Shown: piece after piece, positions 27,752 through 35,065 of the stretch
Layout: each line of letters opens with the position of its first letter
How positions within the stretch are numbered: the stretch's first letter is position 1
Origin: Desulfurococcales archaeon
Lineage (GTDB): Archaea; Thermoproteota; Thermoprotei_A; Sulfolobales; Desulfurococcaceae
Length of the DNA: 37,183 nucleotides
NCBI GenBank assembly: GCA_027002875.1
Contig: JALWZC010000024.1
Span: forward strand, 1-37,183
Reading direction: 5' to 3'
Translations under genes and position numbers: made by a program
Notes under the pieces: generated by a model
Databases searched by the model: none
Seen by the model: the letters and a program-made list of their open reading frames with translations, nothing else
Told to the model about the DNA's origin: nothing

Positions 27752-28216
27752 ATGCGGCTGACATTAATACTGGTATTGATTACAATGATGCTTAGCATAG
27801 TTATTAGTGGTGCTACAGGATACGATCTAGTCATACATGTGTATGTTGACGGGGCTCCGGCCTCTGCCGGCGCTGTGGAAATATATAATGGGACGAGCCT
27901 AGTAGCTAATGCCTCAATAGTTAATGGGACAGCCAGCTTCACAAATATATCGGCCGGCTCATACCAGGTGAAGATCCTAGTCGGGAACAACACCTACACC
28001 TACAATATCACCGTCGACGCCAACCATACGAGCTATACGTTCAACATCACAACTACATCCACCGCTACATCCGCGGATACTGGCAACGATACTGTGAACA
28101 CCGGCGTACTCGGCAGGGTTAGGGGGTGGTGGAGTAGCCTAGACCTCAGACAGAAGGCTGCTATAGCCATAGCCGGATTACTAGCCCTATTCATATTGGC
28201 TAAGAAGGTGGTCTAG
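27752..28216 (+). CDS. Secreted protein with Ig/CarboxypepD-reg-like domain and C-terminal TM
   Basis: Signal peptide; VHVYVDGAPASAGAVEIYNGTSLVANASIVNGTASFTNISAGSYQVKI; C-terminal AIAIAGLLALFILAKKVV. Confidence 0.7.
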   Translation: MRLTLILVLITMMLSIVISGATGYDLVIHVYVDGAPASAGAVEIYNGTSLVANASIVNGTASFTNISAGSYQVKILVGNNTYTYNITVDANHTSYTFNITTTSTATSADTGNDTVNTGVLGRVRGWWSSLDLRQKAAIAIAGLLALFILAKKVV

Positions 28217-28217
28217 C

Positions 28218-28598
28218 ATGAATAGGCTCTCAGCCCTAAAGGATACTGGCTGGCTAACCATAATCATGATACTATTATTCGGAGCAATAGGATCAGTCAT
28301 AGCGGTACAGCTAGGCTACGTGTCGCCTGAAGCAATAGCTAGGTACGGCATGTGGATAGTACTAGCCCTAGTAGCATTAATACTCTTCAGCAGAGAGACA
28401 AAGACCCAGTGGGACAACATTATCAGCAGCTACCTATTACTAATGAGTATTGGCGGACTAGTAGCAACCCATATGATACAGCAGGGTATGAAGGCCGGCT
28501 ACATACTCATGGGATCACTATTCCTATTCTTCATAATACTACTCCTACTCTACAGCCGCCACGGATTCAAGAAAACAGCCCTAGCCAGATTCAAATAA
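28218..28598 (+). CDS. Four-TM membrane protein
   Basis: 126 aa, about 4 hydrophobic segments; C-terminal tail FKKTALARFK. Confidence 0.65.
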   Translation: MNRLSALKDTGWLTIIMILLFGAIGSVIAVQLGYVSPEAIARYGMWIVLALVALILFSRETKTQWDNIISSYLLLMSIGGLVATHMIQQGMKAGYILMGSLFLFFIILLLLYSRHGFKKTALARFK

Positions 28599-28639
28599 TT
28601 TTTTACACAAACCCATAAGGTTTTCCCTATTCTACTACG

Positions 28640-29026
28640 GTGAATAAAGTGAATTGGATATTACTAGCAATAATAATAGCAACGGGCTTCATATTTGCCT
28701 TCTTCATAGCCCCTATCCTAATAGTTTATCAAAAAGCGAAAAAGCTTAAAAGACCTATTGAAAAGAAAATTGGCCCCATAAAATATCGAGCAGTCGTGAA
28801 CATGTTAAGAGGTAAAGTCGAGACACGAGTAATTATTGGGACACGCCCATTACTTGGTATAAATAGGCATAGCCACAAGTTCGCTAAAGGGGAAAGTATT
28901 AGACACATACATATAGGGCCATTAACAATATGGAGAAAAGGGATAAGAATTGAAGCTAAAAAGACTGCTAGGAAGGCTCGTAGGAGAAAGAAAAGGAATC
29001 AACATAGACGAGCTAAGCCCAAGTGA
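28640..29026 (+). CDS. Membrane protein with highly basic C-terminal tail
   Basis: One TM then KKTARKARRRKKRNQHRRAKPK; GTG start. Confidence 0.6.
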   Translation: MNKVNWILLAIIIATGFIFAFFIAPILIVYQKAKKLKRPIEKKIGPIKYRAVVNMLRGKVETRVIIGTRPLLGINRHSHKFAKGESIRHIHIGPLTIWRKGIRIEAKKTARKARRRKKRNQHRRAKPK

Positions 29027-29261
29027 GAAAAAGAAGCTCTATGAGGAGATCCGGAGAAGATACTTAGAGCAGGGAATAACCCTTGAGGACCTGTTTAACT
29101 ACTTCGAATTCCTATGGCTACCCCGGGAGAAGAAGGAGAAGATTAAGCGGCTTATTAGGAAATACGGCATAGAAAGAGTCATGGACGACTACTGGTACTG
29201 GTGGAACCTAGCCGAGGAATACAATCCTGAAGAACTAAGTTTCCTCTACGAAAACCACTAG
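28950..29261 (+). CDS. Hypothetical charged helical protein
   Basis: 103 aa; TTG start; overlaps the preceding CDS by 77 nt. Confidence 0.55.
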   Translation: MKLKRLLGRLVGERKGINIDELSPSEKKKLYEEIRRRYLEQGITLEDLFNYFEFLWLPREKKEKIKRLIRKYGIERVMDDYWYWWNLAEEYNPEELSFLYENH

Positions 29262-29281
29262 TCGTTTCTCCCTTTCTATAA

Positions 29282-29788
29282 ATGGGGTTCTCTGTGAGGT
29301 TCAAGAGAAGTAAGAGAGCATTAATGCATATAGCGTTGCTCCTAGTGGCTGCTACGACTTTTCTGCAGAACCTGGTAGACTACTATCAGAGCCGGAGTCA
29401 GGGTGCTTATCAGCCAACGCTGCAGAGAATCCTCATACTCGGAGTCCTACTATTGAGTATGCTGGGACTAGTAGTATCCTACATGGCTACAGCCCCTACA
29501 CATAAACGGGAACAGGACATGGCTAGGAGAACACGTAAGAGTAAATGGATCCAGGAAGCAGTAAAGCACCCCGGAGCCCTCACTCAGTGGTTCAAAAGAC
29601 ACCGAAAAGAATTGAAGAGAAAGCTGGGATTCGATCCCATCACTAAAAAGGGAGATATCAATGACAGGGCTATACCGGCCACGATTAAGCTGGCGAAAGA
29701 AGGAAGGATAAAAATAACGGAGAAAACACTAAGAAGACTCTACCTTGCCAAAACTCTTCAGAAGCTTAGGAGAAGGAAGAGGAAGTAG
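29282..29788 (+). CDS. Two-TM membrane protein with basic C-terminus
   Basis: 168 aa; ends LRRLYLAKTLQKLRRRKRK. Confidence 0.6.
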   Translation: MGFSVRFKRSKRALMHIALLLVAATTFLQNLVDYYQSRSQGAYQPTLQRILILGVLLLSMLGLVVSYMATAPTHKREQDMARRTRKSKWIQEAVKHPGALTQWFKRHRKELKRKLGFDPITKKGDINDRAIPATIKLAKEGRIKITEKTLRRLYLAKTLQKLRRRKRK

Positions 29789-30053
29789 AGTATTGATAGA
29801 GATAAATATAGTAGTCCAAGGAGACAAGATCCATTATCGGTTCGATGCGAGGGATGCAAGCATAGAAGAAGCCTCACTAGCAATAGCACACGTGGAACTA
29901 TCAAAGAAATACCTGCTCGAACTCCTCGAGGAAGACGGTGAATGCGAAGCTGAGAAGCCCACAGCTACACAGGAGAAAAGACTATTTTTCTCCCCTCTAC
30001 TTCTACGGGTGAATAAATGGTTTTTCCGCCTGAAACACTTAGGGAGAAACTGA
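29745..30053 (+). CDS. Hypothetical protein (start uncertain)
   Basis: 102 aa, overlaps both neighbours; ..IEINIVVQGDKIHYRFDARDASIEEASLAIAHVELSKKYLLELLEEDGE looks protein-like. Confidence 0.5.
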   Translation: MPKLFRSLGEGRGSRVLIEINIVVQGDKIHYRFDARDASIEEASLAIAHVELSKKYLLELLEEDGECEAEKPTATQEKRLFFSPLLLRVNKWFFRLKHLGRN

Positions 30054-30871
30054 AATGGTACTTGTTCCCCTGGTTTCCGAGGCGTTACCTAGTATTATAT
30101 GATAAAACCGGCGACGTCTACGAGTTTATCGATGACGAGATAGAGAACATAGTTAGATCCAAGCATATTACCATGATAAAATGCAGGTACGGGACAATAT
30201 CAAAGACAGCCATAGTACCGGGCGAGGACCCATTCGTATACGCTACACTGTTAACCCCTGGGGAAATGTTCGGCCGGTTCACTATTAACTGGTCGACTAC
30301 CTGGCTCTTCATACTCTACACGGTCTTCATGATTATGGCTATGATGAACATATTCAACGAATACATGATCATGGCTCTCATCTCCCTCACGATATACGTT
30401 ATGAGTATCAGCAAGGTGAAATTCCATACACCCAGCATACAGTATATCAGTCTCCACGAGTACGGCATAGTATCGGGGTATCCCGCTTATGTTCCCGGGC
30501 CCGTGCCGGAGTCTAAGCTTAGCTTTAGCCAGGTAATGCGTTTCACCGGGAAACTCCACGATCCCAGCTATAAGGATAAGATGCTTAAGGATCTACTGAA
30601 GGAAGCAGAGGTCGCTAAAGAGATTATAAAGCGGCTCTATGGTGTAATTGTGCGTATTGAGAGGCAGAGCGACAAGATATATGACTCCACGTATAGGCTG
30701 GCCCAGCTCATGACTAGTGATGTACTCGAGGAGATACAGTCTAAGGCTGAGAGGATAATTGCCCGGCAGAAACGGTTCTGGACGGGAATAGCTATTGTAG
30801 CACTCATCATAGGCTTGATAATAGGCTACATGGCTGGTTCAAGCGTAGGCGTGGGTGTAGCTGCTCCATGA
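30017..30871 (+). CDS. Membrane protein, 284 aa
   Basis: Mid-protein TM pair and C-terminal TM (FWTGIAIVALIIGLIIGYMAGSSVGVGVAAP). Confidence 0.7.
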   Translation: MVFPPETLREKLKWYLFPWFPRRYLVLYDKTGDVYEFIDDEIENIVRSKHITMIKCRYGTISKTAIVPGEDPFVYATLLTPGEMFGRFTINWSTTWLFILYTVFMIMAMMNIFNEYMIMALISLTIYVMSISKVKFHTPSIQYISLHEYGIVSGYPAYVPGPVPESKLSFSQVMRFTGKLHDPSYKDKMLKDLLKEAEVAKEIIKRLYGVIVRIERQSDKIYDSTYRLAQLMTSDVLEEIQSKAERIIARQKRFWTGIAIVALIIGLIIGYMAGSSVGVGVAAP

Positions 30872-31233
30872 GCTCCCTGTACGTTATACTGGTTGAACTA
30901 GTTATCTGGATCTACTTGTTCCTGAGATTCTCCAAGGACATGAGCTATTACCGGGCAATGCTCTTCGCAGACTTCATCATTACAACGATAGACTTTATCC
31001 TCTTAGCCACACCATATAGGACAACACTGCTAAACATAGTATTATACAATAAGGCAACCAGTAAACCCATAGCAGCAATACCGGTAACATTTGGAGTCTT
31101 CCTACTCCTAAAATCAATACTATTCTACACGTTCCAGGAACTACTACCAGGATGGTTCTTCAAGAAACCAGTAGCTACTACCCCTACACTTGAACGGGGA
31201 GAGGATGAGCACGGTACAGCTGGATCCACGTGA
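30868..31233 (+). CDS. Small multi-pass membrane protein
   Basis: 121 aa, about 3 TM segments; ATG overlaps the preceding stop (ATGA). Confidence 0.65.
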   Translation: MSSLYVILVELVIWIYLFLRFSKDMSYYRAMLFADFIITTIDFILLATPYRTTLLNIVLYNKATSKPIAAIPVTFGVFLLLKSILFYTFQELLPGWFFKKPVATTPTLERGEDEHGTAGST

Positions 31234-31609
31234 AAGCATTATAGTGCAACTATACAATACATTGCTGAAAAGCATAGAGGCAGACATTAAGAAGTTCCAG
31301 GAAAGCGTGGAGAAAACATATAACAAGGTATTATCAACACTAGCAGCCTACACAGACTTCGACAAGCTAGACCCAGTGACTAGAAAGCTCCTCGAATCAA
31401 ACCTTATGAGCGACATAATACTCAGCCACCTAGAATACCTGGACGAAACCGAGGCAGGAGACAACAGTGGTATTAATGAGAACTGGCTAAAGCTCTCCGG
31501 CCGGACCAAGGCGTTAATCTACATAGCCTTAGCCAAGGCCGCTAGGAAAGACGTGCTACCAGTAGAGGGGCGTAGAGCGATGGTGTATGGCCGTGGGGAA
31601 CGCTTCTAA
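31205..31609 (+). CDS. Hypothetical helical protein (ATG 31205 preferred over TTG 31190)
   Basis: GGGGAGAGG Shine-Dalgarno-like before ATG; MSTVQLDPRESIIVQLYNTLLKSIEADIKKFQ. Confidence 0.6.
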   Translation: MSTVQLDPRESIIVQLYNTLLKSIEADIKKFQESVEKTYNKVLSTLAAYTDFDKLDPVTRKLLESNLMSDIILSHLEYLDETEAGDNSGINENWLKLSGRTKALIYIALAKAARKDVLPVEGRRAMVYGRGERF

Positions 31610-32624
31610 GGGTAGATTTTACAGGTACTTCATACCCGAGGAGATACCAGGCTACGTGGATCTACGTGTAGCGAACATATACGGCTACATGACTTCTGGC
31701 AAGACAACGCTTAGCAGGAAAATAGCTGCCAGGATCGAGGAAGAAGTCGGGGATAAATGGGGATTCATCTACATAGAGGCCCGGAGACAACTGGATGCAC
31801 TTGAATGGTGTAGGGAACACTACGATGAGATAAAGGATCTAAAATACATAGTAATAGTATATGATGACGCCGGGAGATACTATCTCAGCAGGGAGAGCAG
31901 TAGCGGCTCCAGGAGAGAGGATGTAAAGGACTTCATGGAGATAAGGCATTTCTTCGAGGATCTGGGCTTTACGAGGATGATGTTAACGGTTATCGCTAAT
32001 ATACAGTTCGACTTCCTGCTTGAGAAAACCCTTAGGAACTCCCCGCTGACAATATGGAAGAGCCTGGTAGCAATGGATAGTAGGCTACGCCGGGAAATGC
32101 TGCTACGCCTAGGAGCCTTCAATTATAGTTTCCTAAACATAGTTACCAAGGCAATGTTCATATCAAGGTTCAAGCCAACCCTCGACGACGTTGTTGGGCG
32201 TAGCCGGTTACAGAAGGAAGAGATCCTGGAAGGGATAATCGAGATCTTTAGGAGATATGGGGTAGACCCGTATAAGGGTATACCCAAGGACTTCGTGAAG
32301 AGATTCGCAGTAGTAGACTTGCTTGGAGACGTCTTCAGGCTAGACACGGGCAACGATGTAAAGATCCCTAGGAACTATGTAAAAGTCGATGCCAGGACAG
32401 ATGGGCTCTTTACGACTAGGGACACCAGGGAGAGAGACAACCTATTAGCAGCAGTATACCTAGGGTACAGGCTAGCACAGTTCTTCCCCGACATGAACAA
32501 GGATGAACTAGCCAGGTGGATTAGGAAGATAACGGGTCTCCGTTTCCGCCATCAGAGATACTATGATATAATACGGGAAGTGGAACAACTAGTAGAAGTA
32601 GCCTGGAACAGTAATGAATCATAG
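31587..32624 (+). CDS. P-loop ATPase, possible virion-packaging/morphogenesis NTPase
   Basis: Walker A GYMTSGKTT; Walker B YIVIVYDDAG. Confidence 0.75.
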   Translation: MAVGNASKGRFYRYFIPEEIPGYVDLRVANIYGYMTSGKTTLSRKIAARIEEEVGDKWGFIYIEARRQLDALEWCREHYDEIKDLKYIVIVYDDAGRYYLSRESSSGSRREDVKDFMEIRHFFEDLGFTRMMLTVIANIQFDFLLEKTLRNSPLTIWKSLVAMDSRLRREMLLRLGAFNYSFLNIVTKAMFISRFKPTLDDVVGRSRLQKEEILEGIIEIFRRYGVDPYKGIPKDFVKRFAVVDLLGDVFRLDTGNDVKIPRNYVKVDARTDGLFTTRDTRERDNLLAAVYLGYRLAQFFPDMNKDELARWIRKITGLRFRHQRYYDIIREVEQLVEVAWNSNES

Positions 32625-32700
32625 CACCATACATGTAAACACTATGCCGGGTAGACGGTAGACGGAAGATTCTATCCCTATTCTCGTATGGGGGAAAGAC

Positions 32701-33690
32701 GTGAAGCACCTAGGACTAATACTCGTCTTATCCATACTCCTATCCCTAGTTACACCAGGGATCCTTGTACGGGGAGAAGACCAGACCATACTCGTCGTCC
32801 GCAAAGAAATAAGATTCAACATAACAGTTATAGCGGGGCCCGACGACAACGGTACTGTGCGGACGGTTATCCTGGTCCTAGACTTCTACTTCATCAACGC
32901 CCAGCCAAGCAATAGTGATGTAAACATTAGTTTCCCAGTCATGATAAGAATCGGGGACAAAATAATCAATAAGACTGTGGTAGTCCCGCTTAGGATTCGC
33001 GGAGAGCTCGAGAAAATAGTTGTTGTAAGCGCAGGGGAAGCAACGCCTGAGCCTAGCAGTGGCGAAGAAAGTAGCGAGGAAATAATAGTCTACTATCCTG
33101 GAAGCACCGGTCCAACGGCAAACAATACTACTTCTCCCGGCCAGACGGAGAGCTCGGGTGGATCAAGCGGTGTAGCAGCTACCAGGACCGTGACCAAGAC
33201 CATAACCAAGACAAAGACCATAACAATGGGGGCTGTACCAGGACAGCAGGGAACCACTACACAGCCGACAACGAGTCCACGTGTTCCCGGTGCTCCCTCG
33301 AGGACCGAGAGCACGGGAACAGAATATGCCGATATTCTGTTTGGCGTATTACTGGGTGGACTTCTGGGAGCAGTACTGATTATAGTATTGATAATGGTAT
33401 TAATGAGGCGTAGACCGCCCAGCAAAACCAGACAAGTAGAGGCTCCGACAACCCCGCAGCAGACGCAACAAGTGGTCCAGCCAGAAACACCGGTTTCACA
33501 GGGAGAAAAGCGGCTGCAGATTCCTAGACTGAAGTGCCCGGTCTGCGGAGAAACTATAGAGCCGATAGTAACAGATGACAACAGACTAGTATGCCCGGCC
33601 TGCCACGCCGAAATAGGGAGAATAAGAGAAGACGGGACACTAGAACTAGCCACGCCTGAGGAGAAAACCATGGAAGAAACTGAGCAGTAA
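32701..33690 (+). CDS. Single-pass membrane protein: secreted domain, Thr/Ser-rich stalk, TM, cytoplasmic zinc ribbon
   Basis: Signal peptide; TRTVTKTITKTKTIT stalk; ILFGVLLGGLLGAVLIIVLIMVLMRRR; CPVCGETIEPIVTDDNRLVCPACHAEIG. Confidence 0.75.
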   Translation: MKHLGLILVLSILLSLVTPGILVRGEDQTILVVRKEIRFNITVIAGPDDNGTVRTVILVLDFYFINAQPSNSDVNISFPVMIRIGDKIINKTVVVPLRIRGELEKIVVVSAGEATPEPSSGEESSEEIIVYYPGSTGPTANNTTSPGQTESSGGSSGVAATRTVTKTITKTKTITMGAVPGQQGTTTQPTTSPRVPGAPSRTESTGTEYADILFGVLLGGLLGAVLIIVLIMVLMRRRPPSKTRQVEAPTTPQQTQQVVQPETPVSQGEKRLQIPRLKCPVCGETIEPIVTDDNRLVCPACHAEIGRIREDGTLELATPEEKTMEETEQ

Positions 33691-33797
33691 ACCAATGAAG
33701 AATAAAGCACTCCGTAGCGAAACTATTATTTTTACATTATCGAAACGCCCCTATACTACAGTACATCCTACTAAATAAATAACGGTGAAAGACAAAA

Positions 33798-33982
33798 ATG
33801 AACTGCACACAAGCCCAAATAGTACTACTTATAGAATACATCGAGAGATAAGTAGAACAAGAATTTAAAAACAAGGAATACCACGCGACAAAAGAACAAA
33901 GATCCTAGAAAAGATCGAACGCATCAAACATAACATACTGGAATACGGAATAACAGAAATAGAAAAACAACTAGGAATATAG
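33798..33982 (+). pseudogene. Decayed short ORF
   Basis: MNCTQAQIVLLIEYIER*VEQEFKNKEYHATKEQ, then in another frame RTKILEKIERIKHNILEYGITEIEKQLGI*: one in-frame stop and one frameshift. Confidence 0.4.
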
Positions 33983-34023
33983 TCTCAAAATAGACTTAAT
34001 TGTATGTAATTATTCAACATCGC

Positions 34024-34074
34024 ACGATTTTTAAAGAAATCGATGACAATTTTTAAAAGTGACAATTTTTAAAG
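34024..34074 (+). repeat. Iteron-like repeats ACRATTTTTAAA x3
   Basis: ACGATTTTTAAAG (34024), ACAATTTTTAAAAG (34046), ACAATTTTTAAAG (34062); the last two lie within exact TGACAATTTTTAAA copies 16 bp apart. Confidence 0.6.
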
Positions 34075-34080
34075 TAAATA

Positions 34081-34128
34081 ATAGCTATTCACTCTATTAT
34101 ATAGCTATGAACTAGGTAGTATAGCTAT
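34081..34128. promoter_or_regulatory. Three palindromic ATAGCTAT octamers at exact 20-bp spacing
   Basis: Starts at 34081, 34101, 34121; the last overlaps the ATG at 34127. Confidence 0.7.
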
Positions 34129-35065
34129 GAATGATATCATAACTCTAATGAAAAGGAGACTGAAAGAAGTTAAAAGAAGTGGCAAAAAGAACCCAACTGG
34201 CCGTATATACCTTCCTAAAGAGTTAGTTGGAACTTATGTATCCTATATCACATATCAAGAGCTTCAACAATTGGAGCGAGATATTCGTAGATATAGAACG
34301 ATAATGAACTTTATGAGACATTTGCTTGATTCTAAGAATCATACAAAAATGTTTAGCGTAATAAGTGAGACTTGGAATCCTATAACCGGATGTACACATT
34401 ATTGCATCTATTGTTGGGCACGTAGACTAGCCTTAACTAAACTGAAGAATAGTAAGAAATACAAGGACGGCTTTCTTCCTAAACTACATCCAGAAGAATT
34501 TAAGAAAAAATTTAAGGGCGGTATGGTTTTTGTAACAGACATGGGCGATCTATTCAGTAATGGTGTACCGGATGAATGGATAATCAGAGTTATAGAGCAT
34601 ATAAAGAAATTCCCTAATACATACTTTTTATTCCTAACAAAGAATCCCATACGATACCTTGACTTCATAGATAGATTCCCACCAAATGCAATACTCGGAG
34701 CAACAATAGAGACAAATAGAGATGAACTCTACTTAAACCACAGTCCACGTATATCGCTAGCCCCCCTACCTAGTTTAAGGTATAAGGTAATGAAAGAATT
34801 AAAATGGGACATGAAATTTGTATCCATAGAACCAATTCTTGACTTCGACTTAGAAGAATTCGTGGAATGGATTAGAGAGATCAATCCATTCCTAGTATAT
34901 GTTGGATACGATAATTATAATTGGAAGCTTCCCGAACCCCCGCTAAGCAAAACCTTGAAACTAATTAGAAAGATATCAGAGTTTACACTAGTAGTAAAGA
35001 AAACAATTAGGCCTGCATGGAATGAATCAATAATAAACTACAAGAATAAGTCGTCAAAAAGTTAA
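34127..35065 (+). CDS. Radical-SAM family protein, phage Gp37/Gp68 (DUF5131)-like
   Basis: SETWNPITGCTHYCIYCWARRLA (CX3CX2C), VFVTDMGDLFSNGVPDEWI, FLFLTKNPIRY, GATIETN, FVSIEPILDFD. Confidence 0.85.
   Translation: MNDIITLMKRRLKEVKRSGKKNPTGRIYLPKELVGTYVSYITYQELQQLERDIRRYRTIMNFMRHLLDSKNHTKMFSVISETWNPITGCTHYCIYCWARRLALTKLKNSKKYKDGFLPKLHPEEFKKKFKGGMVFVTDMGDLFSNGVPDEWIIRVIEHIKKFPNTYFLFLTKNPIRYLDFIDRFPPNAILGATIETNRDELYLNHSPRISLAPLPSLRYKVMKELKWDMKFVSIEPILDFDLEEFVEWIREINPFLVYVGYDNYNWKLPEPPLSKTLKLIRKISEFTLVVKKTIRPAWNESIINYKNKSSKS

Noticed and set aside
32651-32665. GTAGACG tandem duplication
   Set aside because: Only two 7-bp copies in a short intergenic gap; no further support.
33093-33710. 205-aa minus-strand ORF
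   Set aside because: Antisense to the zinc-ribbon membrane protein; low-complexity shadow.
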